Shown: positions 19,527-38,053, numbered from the stretch's first letter. The stretch is 64,000 nucleotides of DNA from Deltaproteobacteria bacterium (GCA_021802645.1 JAJZRO010000009.1:1-64000); one strand, 5' to 3'. Numbers and translations: made by a program. The notes: generated by a model from the letters alone, not told the origin.

Positions 19527-19612
19527 TTTTGTACCTATACCTTTCTCGTTTCCTGATCTGTCGCGCCCTCAAAAAAAGGGGCACGCTATCCTCAACGTCG
19601 CCGCAGCAACGG

Positions 19613-19924
19613 TTACAGCTTGATCTCGACATCCACGCCGGCGGACAGCTCAAGCTTCATCAACGCATCAATGGTCTGCTGCGTCGGCTCCAGAATATCC
19701 AGCAGGCGGCGGTGGGTCCGCATCTCGAACTGCTCGCGGCTCTTCTTGTCCACATGCGGCCCGCGCAGAACACAATACTTGTTGATCGAGGTCGGCAGCG
19801 GGATCGGGCCGGCCACCGTGGCACCAGTCCGCTTCGCGGTTTCAACGATCTCTGCCGTGGACTGATCAATCAGCTTGTGATCGTAGCCCTTCAGCCGTAT
19901 ACGGATCTTCTGCGTGTTAATCAT
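19613..19924 (-). CDS. rpsJ: 30S ribosomal protein S10
   Basis: S10 works in the 30S head and, as NusE, in antitermination complexes with NusB. The 103-residue protein has [20 protein letters not shown] and the loop [20 protein letters not shown]. It begins the S10 block only 14 bases after tuf1, so str and S10 blocks are probably read together. Confidence 0.97.
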   Translation of the reverse strand: MINTQKIRIRLKGYDHKLIDQSTAEIVETAKRTGATVAGPIPLPTSINKYCVLRGPHVDKKSREQFEMRTHRRLLDILEPTQQTIDALMKLELSAGVDVEIKL

Positions 19925-19938
19925 GATCGTGCCACCAA

Positions 19939-21129
19939 TTACGCAATGATTTTATTGACAACACCGGCGCCGACTGTGCGGCCGCCTTCGCGGATCGCAA
20001 AGCGCAGACCCTCGTCCATCGCGATCGGCGTGATCAGCGTCGCTTCCACCGTCACGTTGTCGCCCGGCATGACCATCTCCACTCCCTCCGGCAACTGCAC
20101 CACCCCGGTCACGTCCGTCGTCCGGAAGTAGAACTGCGGACGGTAGCCGTTGAAGAACGGCGTATGGCGACCACCTTCCTCCTTGGTCAGGATGTAGCAC
20201 TCCGCCATGAACTTGGTGTGCGGGGTGATGGAGCCCGGCTTGGCCAATACCTGCCCACGCTCGATCTCCTCCCGCTTGGTGCCGCGCAAGAGCACGCCCA
20301 CGTTGTCGCCGGCGATACCCTCGTCCAGAAGCTTCCGGAACATCTCCACACCGGTCACCGTGGTCTTCTGCGTCTCGCGGATGCCGACGATCTCGATTTC
20401 GTCGCCCACCTTCACCTTGCCGCGCTCAATACGGCCGGTGGCTACCGTGCCACGGCCGGAGATCGAGAAAACATCCTCCACCGGCATCAGGAACGGACGA
20501 TCAATGTCGCGCTTCGGCTCCGGAATGAAGCTGTCGCAGGCAGCCATCAGGTCCCAGATCGGTTTGGCATACGCCTCGTTCTCCGGCTCATTGAGCGCGT
20601 TCAGCGCGCTGCCCTGGATGATCGGGGTGTCGTCGCCAGGAAATTCGTACTTGGAGAGCAACTCGCGCAGCTCCATCTCAACGAGCTCGATGAGCTCGGG
20701 ATCGTCAACCATGTCGCACTTGTTGAGGAACACCACGATGGCCGGGACGCCAACCTGACGCGCGAGCAGGATGTGCTCACGGGTCTGCGGCATCGGCCCG
20801 TCGGTGGCCGCCACCACCAGAATGGCGCCGTCCATCTGCGCCGCACCGGTGATCATGTTCTTGATGTAGTCGGCGTGGCCAGGGCAGTCCACGTGCGCAT
20901 AGTGACGCTTCTCGCTCTCGTACTCCACGTGCGCCGTCGCAATGGTGATGCCGCGCTCCTTCTCCTCCGGAGCCTTGTCGATCTCGTCAAACGCCGTTGC
21001 CTTGGCAAAACCCTTCGTCGACAACACCCGCGTGATCGCTGAGGTCAGCGTCGTCTTGCCATGGTCGATGTGACCGATCGTCCCAATATTCACATGCGGC
21101 TTCTTGCGTTCAAATTTCTCTTTTGCCAT
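19939..21129 (-). CDS. tuf: Elongation factor Tu (copy 1)
   Basis: EF-Tu-GTP carries aminoacyl-tRNA to the ribosome. The 396 residues have GHIDHGKT (19-26), DCPGH and NKCD nucleotide motifs, then the two beta-barrel domains. It is placed after fusA in the str block. The coding sequence is the same base for base, as far as I can read, as the second copy at 36643-37833, while the flanks differ. Confidence 0.98.
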   Translation of the reverse strand: MAKEKFERKKPHVNIGTIGHIDHGKTTLTSAITRVLSTKGFAKATAFDEIDKAPEEKERGITIATAHVEYESEKRHYAHVDCPGHADYIKNMITGAAQMDGAILVVAATDGPMPQTREHILLARQVGVPAIVVFLNKCDMVDDPELIELVEMELRELLSKYEFPGDDTPIIQGSALNALNEPENEAYAKPIWDLMAACDSFIPEPKRDIDRPFLMPVEDVFSISGRGTVATGRIERGKVKVGDEIEIVGIRETQKTTVTGVEMFRKLLDEGIAGDNVGVLLRGTKREEIERGQVLAKPGSITPHTKFMAECYILTKEEGGRHTPFFNGYRPQFYFRTTDVTGVVQLPEGVEMVMPGDNVTVEATLITPIAMDEGLRFAIREGGRTVGAGVVNKIIA

Positions 21130-21162
21130 CGCTCAACCTCATTTTCTCGTTTGCACTGTGCC

Positions 21163-23259
21163 TTATATCAATCCCCGGACACGCTGAATGATCTTCTCGG
21201 CGATATGGTCCGGCACTCTTTCGTACTGCAAAAACTGCATCGTAAAGCTCGCCCGGCCCTGGGTCGCGGACCTCAGATCCGTCGAGTAGCCGAACATCTC
21301 CGCCAACGGCACATGGGCCTTGACGATCTGCAAGCCGCCCTCCCGGCTGTCGGTGCCCATGATCTTGGCCCGGCGGCTGTTGCAGTCGGAGATCACCTCG
21401 CCGAGATATGCATCGGGCAAGGTAACCTCCAAGCTCATGACCGGCTCCAGCAGCACCGGTTTCGCGGCCAACGCTGCCTGGCGGAAGGCCATGTTGGCCG
21501 CCACCCCGAAGGCCTGCTCGGTGGACTCCTCTTCGTGGTAGGAACCGCCCACCAGATTCACCCGGATGTCAGCTACCGGGAAACCAAGCAGCGGTCCCGA
21601 CGAAAGGCCGTCGCGCACCGTCTTCTCGATGGCCGGTACAATCGCCGCCGGAATCACCTCATCGGCGATGCGGCTCTCGAAGAGTATCCCGCCGCCGACC
21701 GCCAACGGCTCGACCTCCAGAACGACATGACCGTACTGGCTCTTACCGCCGGCAGTGGGCATCTCGAACTTACCCTCGCCCTTCGCCCTGGCGGTGATGG
21801 TCTCCTTATAGGCGACCTGCGGCTTGCCGACATTGGCGCCGACCTTGAACTCCCGCACCAGGCGATCGACGATGATCTCGAGGTGCAGTTCGCCCATCCC
21901 GGAAATAATGGTCTGGCCGGTATCGGGGTCTGTTTTCACCCGGAAGGAAGGATCCTCCAGGGCGATCTTCGTCAAACTTTCAGAGAGCTTGGCTTCGTCA
22001 GCCTTCCCCTTGGGCTCAATGGCCACCCCGATAACCGGGTCAGGGAACTCCATCGTTTCGAGCCGCAGATCATCCCCCAGCTCGCAAAGGGTATCGCCGG
22101 TGGTGGTGAACTTGAGCCCAACCACCGCCCCGATATCGCCCGCATGCAACTCGGCGATCTCCTCGCGCTTGTTGGCATGCATGTGCATGATCCGGCCGAT
22201 CTTTTCCTGCTTGCGCTTGACCGGATTGAAGACCTTGCTGCCGACCTTGAGCACCCCGGCGTAGACCCGCACATAGGCAAGGTTGTCCACAAAGGGGTCC
22301 GAGGCGAGCTTGAAGGCCAGGGCGCACAATTTTTCCTTGTCGCTCGCCTTCCGCTGCTCGGCCGCGCCATCCGCCTTCACCCCTTCCACCGGGGGAACGT
22401 CGAGCGGCGACGGCAAAAAATCAACAACCGCGTCCAGCAGTGGCTGTACTCCTTTGTTCTTGAAGGAGCTGCCACAGAGTACCGGTACCAATTGCAGCTT
22501 GAGAGTTGCAGTCCTGATTGCCCGATTCAATTCCTCAGCGGAGAGCGGTTGCTCTTCCAGGAATTTCTCCATGACCCGGTCATCGAAGTCGGCCAACTTC
22601 TCGACCAAGGCCGTGCGTGCGGCCGCAGACTCTTCTTTGAATTCCGCCGGGATCGGTTCTACGAGAACCTCTGCTCCCTGCGATTCCTCGTTGAAGCGGA
22701 TCATCTTCTCGCGAACGAGGTCGATGACACCTTCAAACGACTCTTCACTGCCGACCGGAATCTGGATGGGCAGCGGCACCGTATGCAGCCGCTCGACCAT
22801 CATCCCGACACAGCGCCAGAAGTCGGCGCCAACCCGGTCCATCTTATTGACGTAGGCGATGCGGGGTACGTGGTACTTATCCGCCTGTCGCCAGACCGTC
22901 TCCGATTGGGGCTCGACGCCACCAACCGCACAAAAAATCGCTATCGCGCCATCGAGGACCCGCAGGCACCGCTCCACCTCGATGGTGAAATCCACATGCC
23001 CAGGGGTGTCGATGATGTTGATCTTGTGGTTTTGCCACTCGCAGGTGGTGGCGGCGGCGGTAATGGTGATGCCCCGCTCCTGCTCCTGCTCCATCCAGTC
23101 CATGATGGCGTTGCCGTCATGGACCTCACCCATTCTATGTGACCGGCCCGTATAGTAAAGGATGCGTTCCGTCGTGGTCGTCTTGCCCGCATCGATATGG
23201 GCCATTATGCCTATGTTGCGCAGTCGCGCCAGACTCTCGCTGGCTGTCACGGTCGCCAT
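21163..23259 (-). CDS. fusA: Elongation factor G
   Basis: EF-G drives translocation and, with RRF, ribosome recycling. The 698-residue protein begins with the [21 protein letters not shown]-loop segment and has DTPGH and NKMD. Domain IV shows [20 protein letters not shown]. It sits between rpsG and tuf1 with no second fusA in the window. Length and motifs are standard. Confidence 0.97.
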   Translation of the reverse strand: MATVTASESLARLRNIGIMAHIDAGKTTTTERILYYTGRSHRMGEVHDGNAIMDWMEQEQERGITITAAATTCEWQNHKINIIDTPGHVDFTIEVERCLRVLDGAIAIFCAVGGVEPQSETVWRQADKYHVPRIAYVNKMDRVGADFWRCVGMMVERLHTVPLPIQIPVGSEESFEGVIDLVREKMIRFNEESQGAEVLVEPIPAEFKEESAAARTALVEKLADFDDRVMEKFLEEQPLSAEELNRAIRTATLKLQLVPVLCGSSFKNKGVQPLLDAVVDFLPSPLDVPPVEGVKADGAAEQRKASDKEKLCALAFKLASDPFVDNLAYVRVYAGVLKVGSKVFNPVKRKQEKIGRIMHMHANKREEIAELHAGDIGAVVGLKFTTTGDTLCELGDDLRLETMEFPDPVIGVAIEPKGKADEAKLSESLTKIALEDPSFRVKTDPDTGQTIISGMGELHLEIIVDRLVREFKVGANVGKPQVAYKETITARAKGEGKFEMPTAGGKSQYGHVVLEVEPLAVGGGILFESRIADEVIPAAIVPAIEKTVRDGLSSGPLLGFPVADIRVNLVGGSYHEEESTEQAFGVAANMAFRQAALAAKPVLLEPVMSLEVTLPDAYLGEVISDCNSRRAKIMGTDSREGGLQIVKAHVPLAEMFGYSTDLRSATQGRASFTMQFLQYERVPDHIAEKIIQRVRGLI

Positions 23260-23403
23260 TTTCCTTCTTCGGCCTCAGTTTCCGTCTGGCGCCGAATCAG
23301 CGACCATAAGCACTCGCCATGCCTTGTCGACAAGGAGTGCGGTATTTACACCGCCATCACCCTTTTGTCAACAAAGGAAATCGAAGCCGTTCGGCTTGAA
23401 TTC

Positions 23404-23877
23404 CTACCACCGATAGTGGGCGAACGCCTTGTTGGCGTCGGCCATGCGGTGCGTATCCTCGCGCTTCTTGACCGCCGCCCCGCGATTATTGAAGGCGTCC
23501 TGCAGTTCACCCGCCAGCTTTTCGGCCATGGTCTTGCCGGAACGCTGCTTGGCATAGCTGACCAGCCAGCGGATGGCCAAGGCATTGCGCCGCTCGGGGC
23601 GCACCTCAACCGGCACCTGGTAGGTGGCGCCACCTACCCGGCGGGATTTCACCTCCACCTTGGGCCGCACCTTGTCCATGGCCTGCTCGAAGATCTCCAT
23701 GGGGGCCGCTTCCTTGACCCGGCTCTCCAACAGATCCATGGCGTCGTAGAAGATGCCGCGGGCGGTATTCTTCTTGCCATCATCCATCAGACCATTGATA
23801 AACTTGGAAACCAACACGCTGTTAAAACGCGGATCGGCGTCAACCGGCCGCCGCGCTACAAGTCTTTTCCTAGGCAT
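23404..23877 (-). CDS. rpsG: 30S ribosomal protein S7
   Basis: S7 nucleates assembly of the 30S head and contacts E-site tRNA. The 157-residue protein has [20 protein letters not shown] at the start and the conserved FAHYRW C-terminus. It follows rpsL by 35 bases. About 140 bases separate it from fusA, with no other gene in the gap. Confidence 0.97.
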   Translation of the reverse strand: MPRKRLVARRPVDADPRFNSVLVSKFINGLMDDGKKNTARGIFYDAMDLLESRVKEAAPMEIFEQAMDKVRPKVEVKSRRVGGATYQVPVEVRPERRNALAIRWLVSYAKQRSGKTMAEKLAGELQDAFNNRGAAVKKREDTHRMADANKAFAHYRW

Positions 23878-23912
23878 CTCGCTTACTCCCTTTCACAAAC
23901 CGACGCAGCGCC

Positions 23913-24284
23913 TTATTTGGGCCGCTTGGCCCCGTACTTGGAGCGTCCTTGCTTCCGATTGGCCACCCCGAGGGTATCCAACGTGCCACGGATTATATGA
24001 TACCGTACACCAGGAAGGTCTTTCACACGACCACCCCGGATGAGCACCACCGAGTGCTCTTGGAGGTTGTGACCGATACCAGGGATATACGAAGTCACCT
24101 CGATCCCGTTGGTAAGGCGCACCCTGGCAACCTTCCGCAACGCGGAGTTCGGTTTCTTCGGGGTCGTGGTATACACACGGACGCACACGCCGCGCTTCTG
24201 CGGGCACGCCTTCATGGCAGGCGTATTGGTCTTCTTGACCTTCTGCTTTCTGCCGTGCCGGACCAGTTGGTTAATGGTGGGCAT
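23913..24284 (-). CDS. rpsL: 30S ribosomal protein S12
   Basis: S12 monitors codon-anticodon pairing in the A site. The 123 residues start [20 protein letters not shown]. The streptomycin-relevant lysines in [12 protein letters not shown] and [13 protein letters not shown] are both present, so the wild-type (sensitive) form is expected. A longer open frame upstream overlaps the promoter region and is rejected. First gene of the str block. Confidence 0.97.
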   Translation of the reverse strand: MPTINQLVRHGRKQKVKKTNTPAMKACPQKRGVCVRVYTTTPKKPNSALRKVARVRLTNGIEVTSYIPGIGHNLQEHSVVLIRGGRVKDLPGVRYHIIRGTLDTLGVANRKQGRSKYGAKRPK

Positions 24285-24370
24285 TGAGTCTAACTCCTGC
24301 ACATTGTTCGATTTATCGCCTTTCGTCCTTCCCGACCCGCCAGCTGGCGGCGCTGGCCGGGAAAACGGCA

Positions 24371-24399
24371 TATATACTCGAAGCACCCCTGCTTGTCAA
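24371..24399 (-). promoter_or_regulatory. Strong sigma70-type promoter for rpsL-rpsG-fusA-tuf
   Basis: On the minus strand a perfect -35 TTGACA (24394-24399) is followed after exactly 17 bases by -10 TATATA (24371-24376), about 85 bases upstream of rpsL. It is the best promoter-like site in the window. The rest of the 250-base rpoC-rpsL gap is GC-rich and I see no U-tailed terminator in it. Confidence 0.75.
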
Positions 24400-24534
24400 A
24401 CAAATCTTTACACCTTGGTTGACCGGCAGCGCGGCCGGGTTCCCTCCAGCACCGGCCCCCAACCGCTATCCCACGTCTGCCCGGACAAGGCAACGGCCGG
24501 CATGGCCACTGCTCCGTCCGGCGGCCATCGCCGA

Positions 24535-28602
<4,068 letters not shown>

Positions 28603-28666
28603 GGCAACTCCCTTTTCGAATATGGGTCCTTAACCTGCCTGTTGCACCAGCACGACGCGGTCTCGG

Positions 28667-32773
<4,107 letters not shown>

Positions 32774-32893
32774 GCAGCAATACCCTCGTTAACGGTAGCG
32801 GATGGATAAGATGGCCCTGTCCGGGCATGATAAGGAGTGCGAAACTGCCGGCAACCGAATGGCCAACCTGACCTCTCCTCACGAAAACGCAAC

Positions 32894-32924
32894 AACGCTA
32901 CGGAGGAAATTCCTCCGTAGCGTT
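32894..32924 (-). terminator. Attenuator-like hairpin between rplL and rpoB
   Basis: A perfect 13-14-base-pair stem (AACGCTACGGAGG / CCTCCGTAGCGTT) stands alone in the 249-base rplL-rpoB gap. On the minus transcript it is followed by GTTGCGTTTTCG, a poor U run, so partial termination or RNase III processing is more likely than a full stop. E. coli has an attenuator and a processing site at this same place. Confidence 0.65.
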
Positions 32925-33022
32925 CCTGCCGTATATAAGGACCTCCCGGCAAACACCAGGCGGTTGCAGTTCGTCCCAAGGCCATCCGGCCCTGAACTGC
33001 GGCGACTCCCCGTTGGGGGAAA

Positions 33023-33406
33023 TTACTTGATCTCGACTTTCCCGCCTGCTGCCTCGATCTTCTTCTTGATTTCCTCGGCCTCGGCCTTGGAAACGCCTTC
33101 CTTCAAGGTCTTCGGCGCACCTTCCACCAGATCCTTGGCCTCCTTCAGGCCAAGCGAGGTCAGGGCGCGGACTTCCTTGATGACGTTGATCTTGGTGGCG
33201 CCGGCGTCGGCCAGGATGACGGTGAACTCGGTCTGGGCCTCGGCCGCCGGAGCCGCCTCGCCACCAGCCGGAGCCGCGGCAGCGACCGCCACCGGGGCCG
33301 CGGCGGAGACACCAAACTTCTCCTCCAACTCCTTGATCAGGTTGGAAAGCTCAAGCACGCTCATATTGGAGATGAATTCAACAACATCGTCTTTGGTTAC
33401 AGCCAT
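33023..33406 (-). CDS. rplL: 50S ribosomal protein L7/L12
   Basis: Multiple copies form the flexible stalk that recruits translation GTPases. The 127-residue protein has an N-terminal dimerisation segment ([17 protein letters not shown]), an Ala/Pro-rich hinge (~35-57), and the C-terminal domain with [20 protein letters not shown]. It lies 36 bases after rplJ. Confidence 0.97.
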   Translation of the reverse strand: MAVTKDDVVEFISNMSVLELSNLIKELEEKFGVSAAAPVAVAAAAPAGGEAAPAAEAQTEFTVILADAGATKINVIKEVRALTSLGLKEAKDLVEGAPKTLKEGVSKAEAEEIKKKIEAAGGKVEIK

Positions 33407-33442
33407 GGGAAATACCTCCTCACAAAAGTGTGGTTACTCGTC

Positions 33443-33967
33443 TTAGTTGTTCTGCGCTTTCTGGTCCTTGATCGCCTGCAACAGGTAGACCGCCTTCTGC
33501 GGCACACCGTTCAGGACGCGGACGAAGCTGGTGGGTACCGCCAGCATCAGGCCAAGCAACTGCGCACGCAGTTCGTTGATGCCGGGCAGCTTCGACAACG
33601 CTGTCAGATCGTCCGACGTGAGCACCTTACCATCCAGGATGGCGCTCTTGACCGACAACGCGGGATTATCCTTCATGAACTTGACCAGCACTTTGGCCGG
33701 AGCAACAGGATCCGCATCGGTGAGCGCCAGCGCCGTGTTCCCCTGCAGATGCGACTCGAACGCCGCAAAGGACGTGCCCTGGATTGCCCGCTTGATCAGC
33801 GTGTTCTTGGCAACCCGGACCTCAGCCTTGCTGGTGCGGAGTTCGCGACGCAGCGTCTGCAGGTTGTGCACCGTCAGACCACGATAGTCGGCAATCACCG
33901 CGAGCTTCGCCTTGGCGAGCTTCTCGCTCAGTTCCTGCACTATCGCTGCCTTTTCGTCACGTTCCAA
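33443..33967 (-). CDS. rplJ: 50S ribosomal protein L10
   Basis: L10 anchors the L7/L12 stalk and, in many bacteria, represses its own mRNA. The protein contains AVIADYRGLTVHNLQTLRRE and VAKNTLIKRAI. I place the start at TTG 33967 (174 residues, reading ERDEKAAIVQEL) because AAGGAGG lies nine bases upstream. The earlier TTG at 33976 directly abuts that site and is too close to use it. Confidence 0.93.
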   Translation of the reverse strand: MERDEKAAIVQELSEKLAKAKLAVIADYRGLTVHNLQTLRRELRTSKAEVRVAKNTLIKRAIQGTSFAAFESHLQGNTALALTDADPVAPAKVLVKFMKDNPALSVKSAILDGKVLTSDDLTALSKLPGINELRAQLLGLMLAVPTSFVRVLNGVPQKAVYLLQAIKDQKAQNN

Positions 33968-33976
33968 TGTCCTCAA

Positions 33977-34222
33977 CCTCCTTTTTACCGTTAATGTTCC
34001 ACCTCATCGGTGTGCAAAAGCAGCCGAGGCCGATACGGACAGACGAGCAACCCACGATGCAAACCATGCAGCCGTGGAGTGTGCCTTATTCATTGCCGCA
34101 GCAATGAATTTCATCGTCTCGGCAGGCCGACGCCACCTTCACGCCGATTAAACCCAAGGTACCCGCTGTCTTCGACGGCTGAACTGCTCAACCAAACGGA
34201 GGCGCCTTCCGGACAGGCCCCG
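33977..34222 (-). promoter_or_regulatory. rplJ leader, probable L10(L12)4 autoregulatory mRNA site
   Basis: The 282-base gap before rplJ has no gene but several stem-loops, including ATTCATTG/CAATGAAT (34088-34109) and a CCACG/CGTGG arm (34052-34076). GGCCTGCCGAGA just upstream of the first stem resembles the purine-rich motif of known L10 leaders. The position and the motif support an L10 leader; the fold is not proven. Confidence 0.6.
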
Positions 34223-34225
34223 CCG

Positions 34226-34251
34226 TAAAAAAAACCGTTTATGGGCCGGTT
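34226..34251 (-). terminator. Short hairpin with U run after rplA
   Basis: The minus transcript reads AACCG, a nine-base loop, CGGTT, then eight U in all, overlapping the rplA stop codon. The stem is only five pairs, so it should be a weak, leaky terminator separating rplKA from rplJL. Confidence 0.45.
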
Positions 34252-34960
34252 ACGCGCCCTTGATCATCCCCCGCACCTCGACGGGATCAAGCTTGAGTCC
34301 TGGTCCCATGGTGGTGGAGATGCTGACGCTGCGCAAATAAACGCCCTTGCTGGAAGAGGGCTTCAGATGGATGATCTTCTCAATAAAGGCAAGGATATTC
34401 TCCCGGAGCTTCTGCGAACCGAAAGAGGCCCTCCCCATCATCGCATGCAGGACACCGGCCTTGTCAACCTTGAAATCGATCTTGCCGGCCTTCATGTCCT
34501 GCACCACCTTGGCCACCTCAAAGGTAACGGTGCCGAGCTTGGCATTGGGCATCAGGTTACGGGGACCGAGGATCTTGCCGATCTTGCCCACCGTCCCCAT
34601 CATATCGGGGGTGGCGATGGTCTTGTCGAACTCCAGCCAGCCGCCCTGAATCTTGGCGACGTATTCGTCGCTGCCGGCATAGTCGGCGCCTGCGTCCAAG
34701 GCCTCCTGCACCTTCTCGCCCTTGGCAAAAACCAGCACCCGCTGGGTCTTGCCGGTGCCGTTCGGCAGCACCATGCTGCTGCGGATCATCTGGTCGGCAT
34801 GGCGGGGATCGACCCCCAACCGCATGGCGATGTCCACCGACTCGTCGAACTTGGCATATTTACCCTTGAGGGCCAGTTCCAGGGCCTCATCCAGGGTGTA
34901 CAACTTGGTCACGTCGCGCAGGGCGGCGCTGTTGGTATATTTTTTTCCTCTCTGTGCCAT
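34250..34960 (-). CDS. rplA: 50S ribosomal protein L1
   Basis: L1 forms the mobile stalk on the E-site side and often represses the L11 operon. The 236-residue sequence contains YTLDEALELALKGKYAKFDE, GLDPRHADQMIR-like LGVDPRHADQMIRSSMVLPN and GKIDFKVDKAGVLHAMMGRA. It follows rplK by 50 bases. Confidence 0.97.
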   Translation of the reverse strand: MAQRGKKYTNSAALRDVTKLYTLDEALELALKGKYAKFDESVDIAMRLGVDPRHADQMIRSSMVLPNGTGKTQRVLVFAKGEKVQEALDAGADYAGSDEYVAKIQGGWLEFDKTIATPDMMGTVGKIGKILGPRNLMPNAKLGTVTFEVAKVVQDMKAGKIDFKVDKAGVLHAMMGRASFGSQKLRENILAFIEKIIHLKPSSSKGVYLRSVSISTTMGPGLKLDPVEVRGMIKGA

Positions 34961-35010
34961 GGCCTTACTCCATGCTCCTCGCTCTAGGTTAGTCCGGTTC
35001 GGGTCGCGTC

Positions 35011-35436
35011 TTAGTCAACTACGGTGATGCCGCAGCTGCGGGCCGTGCCTTCGATAATCCGCATGGCCTGCTCCACGTCATAGCAGTTGAGGTCGGGCAG
35101 CTTCTTTTCCGCGATCTCCCGCACCTTGTCCCGGGTGATCTTGGCAACACGATCGCGCTTCGGGTGGCTGGAGCCTTTCGACAGGCCGAGGGCCTTGAAC
35201 AACAGGGTTGACGCCGGCGGCGTCTTGGTCACGAAGGTGAACGACTTGTCACTGTACACGGTGATGACCACCGGGATAATGGTGTCGCCCTCGTTCTGGG
35301 TCTTGGCGTTGAACGCCTTGCAGAACTCCATAATGTTGACACCGCGCTGACCGAGCGCCGGGCCAACCGGGGGCGAGGGATTGGCCTTGCCCGCGGGAAT
35401 CTGCAATTTGATGTAACCATCGATCTTCTTAGCCAT
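35011..35436 (-). CDS. rplK: 50S ribosomal protein L11
   Basis: L11 at the GTPase centre is needed for RelA activation and is the thiostrepton site. The 141 residues begin [20 protein letters not shown] with the conserved [20 protein letters not shown]. The start at 35436 matches the family; five extra codons upstream are open but not conserved. Confidence 0.97.
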   Translation of the reverse strand: MAKKIDGYIKLQIPAGKANPSPPVGPALGQRGVNIMEFCKAFNAKTQNEGDTIIPVVITVYSDKSFTFVTKTPPASTLLFKALGLSKGSSHPKRDRVAKITRDKVREIAEKKLPDLNCYDVEQAMRIIEGTARSCGITVVD

Positions 35437-35512
35437 TACTTCACTCCACAATATAAATGGTGGGTCTCAGCGCTCCCGCGCACTGGCGGAAGCTCCCCTT
35501 GAACAACCGCAA

Positions 35513-36043
35513 TTAGCCTTTGGTGACCTGGATGAATTCCAATTCCACCGGGGTTTCACGGCCAAAAATGGAGACCATGACCCGCACCCGGCCCTTGTCC
35601 GGGTAGACCGCATCGACCACGCCCTGGAAGTTGGCAAAGGGTCCGTCGACAACTCGCACTGCATCGCCCTCCTCGTAGGAAACCTTGGGCTTGGGCTTCA
35701 AGGCGCCATCCTTGATCCGGCCGATGATCTTCATGGCATCATCGTCGGAGAGCGGCTCCGGATGGAGATCGTTGCCGACAAAGGCGGTCACCTTGGGGGT
35801 GTCGCGCACCGTGTGCCACGTCTCCTCGTTAAGGTCGACATTCACCAGAATGTACCCGGGAAAGAACTTGCGGGAAGAGGTCTTCTTGGTGCCTTTGACC
35901 ATCTCCACCACCTGCTCGGTCGGCACCAGCACCTCGCCGAAGAGCTCTTCCTGGCCGGCATTCTTGATGCGCTCCAGCAGGCTCGCCTTCACCTGCTCCT
36001 CGAAACCCGAATAGGTATGGACAATATACCAGCGTCGTGCCAT
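35513..36043 (-). CDS. nusG: Transcription termination/antitermination factor NusG
   Basis: NusG binds the polymerase clamp, promotes processivity, and links to Rho or to S10. The 176-residue protein has the NGN domain opening RRWYIVHTYSGFEEQVKASL with FPGYILVNVDL, and the KOW domain VRVVDGPFANFQGVVDAV. It starts four bases after the secE stop. Confidence 0.97.
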   Translation of the reverse strand: MARRWYIVHTYSGFEEQVKASLLERIKNAGQEELFGEVLVPTEQVVEMVKGTKKTSSRKFFPGYILVNVDLNEETWHTVRDTPKVTAFVGNDLHPEPLSDDDAMKIIGRIKDGALKPKPKVSYEEGDAVRVVDGPFANFQGVVDAVYPDKGRVRVMVSIFGRETPVELEFIQVTKG

Positions 36044-36047
36044 GCGA

Positions 36048-36296
36048 TTACCGTAGGATCAGCCGAATAAGTTTGCCAAGGACCAGGTCCACCGCGCCCA
36101 GATAGAGGGACACCAGCATCACCAGCACCACCACCACGACGGTGGAGAGCATGGTCTGCTTTTTGGCGGGCCATACGATCTTGCCGAATTCGGCCTTGAC
36201 CTCGGCGGCAAACTCGTTGATCCGGTTCAATCGGAATGAGGAGGATTTCTCCTCATTCTCAGCGCCCTGTTTTTTGGTGCGTTCTTCCTTTGTCAT
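36048..36296 (-). CDS. secE: Preprotein translocase subunit SecE
   Basis: SecE clamps the SecY channel. The 82-residue protein is a single-helix form: charged N-terminus, the amphipathic EVKAEFGKIVWPAKKQTMLS signature, then one membrane segment VVVVVLVMLVSLYLGAVDLV. The ATG at 36296 fits the family. A longer open frame reaches towards tRNA-Trp and is rejected. Its ribosome-binding site is weak. Confidence 0.94.
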   Translation of the reverse strand: MTKEERTKKQGAENEEKSSSFRLNRINEFAAEVKAEFGKIVWPAKKQTMLSTVVVVVLVMLVSLYLGAVDLVLGKLIRLILR

Positions 36297-36392
36297 CCAA
36301 TGCAACCGGCAGCGTCTACAGACGATTTTAACCGCGTTCTCCCAAAAGTGAACTTCGCCCCAAAGGGGGCGAAGCACACAATCACGCTAAAT

Positions 36393-36468
36393 TGGCAGGC
36401 CAGGAGGGACTCGAACCCCCAGCCCTCGGATTTGGAGTCCGATGCTCTACCATTAGAGCTACTGGCCT
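36393..36468 (-). tRNA. tRNA-Trp (CCA)
   Basis: The cloverleaf has acceptor arms AGGCCAG and CTGGCCT, the loop GGTTCGAGTCC for the T arm, and anticodon CCA in CTCCAAA. The 3' CCA is encoded. It sits between rpmG and secE, a placement seen in many bacteria. Confidence 0.97.
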
Positions 36469-36474
36469 ACACGC

Positions 36475-36624
36475 TCACTTGGTTTCCTTATGCGGGGTAT
36501 GGCTCCGGCAGAAGGGGCAGAACTTCTTGAACTCCAGCTTGTTCGGCGTCTTCCGCTTGTTCTTGGTGGTCGTATAGTTACGACGTTTGCAGGTCTCACA
36601 CCCCAGGGTCACGATATCGCGCAT
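36475..36624 (-). CDS. rpmG: 50S ribosomal protein L33, zinc-binding form
   Basis: A 49-residue frame starting [20 protein letters not shown] and continuing to [19 protein letters not shown] is L33. Two CxxC pairs (CETC and CPFC) mark the zinc-carrying form. It lies 18 bases after tuf2 and just before tRNA-Trp, as is common in deltaproteobacteria. Confidence 0.96.
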   Translation of the reverse strand: MRDIVTLGCETCKRRNYTTTKNKRKTPNKLEFKKFCPFCRSHTPHKETK

Positions 36625-36642
36625 CGTTGCAACTCCCGCGTC

Positions 36643-37833
36643 TTACGCAATGATTTTATTGACAACACCGGCGCCGACTGTGCGGCCGCCTTCGCGGATC
36701 GCAAAGCGCAGACCCTCGTCCATCGCGATCGGCGTGATCAGCGTCGCTTCCACCGTCACGTTGTCGCCCGGCATGACCATCTCCACTCCCTCCGGCAACT
36801 GCACCACCCCGGTCACGTCCGTCGTCCGGAAGTAGAACTGCGGACGGTAGCCGTTGAAGAACGGCGTATGGCGACCACCTTCCTCCTTGGTCAGGATGTA
36901 GCACTCCGCCATGAACTTGGTGTGCGGGGTGATGGAGCCCGGCTTGGCCAATACCTGCCCACGCTCGATCTCCTCCCGCTTGGTGCCGCGCAAGAGCACG
37001 CCCACGTTGTCGCCGGCGATACCCTCGTCCAGAAGCTTCCGGAACATCTCCACACCGGTCACCGTGGTCTTCTGCGTCTCGCGGATGCCGACGATCTCGA
37101 TTTCGTCGCCCACCTTCACCTTGCCGCGCTCAATACGGCCGGTGGCTACCGTGCCACGGCCGGAGATCGAGAAAACATCCTCCACCGGCATCAGGAACGG
37201 ACGATCAATGTCGCGCTTCGGCTCCGGAATGAAGCTGTCGCAGGCAGCCATCAGGTCCCAGATCGGTTTGGCATACGCCTCGTTCTCCGGCTCATTGAGC
37301 GCGTTCAGCGCGCTGCCCTGGATGATCGGGGTGTCGTCGCCAGGAAATTCGTACTTGGAGAGCAACTCGCGCAGCTCCATCTCAACGAGCTCGATGAGCT
37401 CGGGATCGTCAACCATGTCGCACTTGTTGAGGAACACCACGATGGCCGGGACGCCAACCTGACGCGCGAGCAGGATGTGCTCACGGGTCTGCGGCATCGG
37501 CCCGTCGGTGGCCGCCACCACCAGAATGGCGCCGTCCATCTGCGCCGCACCGGTGATCATGTTCTTGATGTAGTCGGCGTGGCCAGGGCAGTCCACGTGC
37601 GCATAGTGACGCTTCTCGCTCTCGTACTCCACGTGCGCCGTCGCAATGGTGATGCCGCGCTCCTTCTCCTCCGGAGCCTTGTCGATCTCGTCAAACGCCG
37701 TTGCCTTGGCAAAACCCTTCGTCGACAACACCCGCGTGATCGCTGAGGTCAGCGTCGTCTTGCCATGGTCGATGTGACCGATCGTCCCAATATTCACATG
37801 CGGCTTCTTGCGTTCAAATTTCTCTTTTGCCAT
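36643..37833 (-). CDS. tuf: Elongation factor Tu (copy 2)
   Basis: The second EF-Tu gene encodes a protein identical to the first and carries the same [13 protein letters not shown] and NKCD motifs. DNA identity runs from the stop codon to the six bases CGCTCA just before the ATG, then ends abruptly. It lies downstream of four tRNA genes, matching the thrU-tyrU-glyT-thrT-tufB layout of E. coli. Recent gene conversion with copy 1 is the likely reason for identity. Confidence 0.98.
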   Translation of the reverse strand: MAKEKFERKKPHVNIGTIGHIDHGKTTLTSAITRVLSTKGFAKATAFDEIDKAPEEKERGITIATAHVEYESEKRHYAHVDCPGHADYIKNMITGAAQMDGAILVVAATDGPMPQTREHILLARQVGVPAIVVFLNKCDMVDDPELIELVEMELRELLSKYEFPGDDTPIIQGSALNALNEPENEAYAKPIWDLMAACDSFIPEPKRDIDRPFLMPVEDVFSISGRGTVATGRIERGKVKVGDEIEIVGIRETQKTTVTGVEMFRKLLDEGIAGDNVGVLLRGTKREEIERGQVLAKPGSITPHTKFMAECYILTKEEGGRHTPFFNGYRPQFYFRTTDVTGVVQLPEGVEMVMPGDNVTVEATLITPIAMDEGLRFAIREGGRTVGAGVVNKIIA

Positions 37834-37917
37834 CGCTCATCTCCTCAGCGCACTGTTGGGTTGCCTGCTTTGTCTCAGCCAAGTGCCGATGTTGAGTACA
37901 CGCCTTTCAATAACCAC

Positions 37918-37993
37918 TGGAGCCCACGACCGGATTCGAACCGGTGACTTCTTCCTTACCAAGGAAGTACTCTACCTACTGAGTTACGTGGGC
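37918..37993 (-). tRNA. tRNA-Thr (GGT)
   Basis: Acceptor arms GCCCACG/CGTGGGC pair fully. The anticodon loop TTGGTAA gives GGT, read by threonine codons ACC and ACT. The T arm contains GGTTCGAATCC and CCA is encoded. It is the last of the four tRNAs before tuf2. Confidence 0.97.
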
Positions 37994-38053
37994 CCCGACT
38001 CTATTGTTCGTCCTGCGCCTTCCATATCTGTCAGGCGCCGACAACCATCTGCC

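Noticed and set aside
36643-37833. Second tuf gene as part of a mobile element
   Set aside because: No inverted repeats, target duplications or transposase; the setting (four tRNAs, rpmG, secE, nusG) is the ancestral one.
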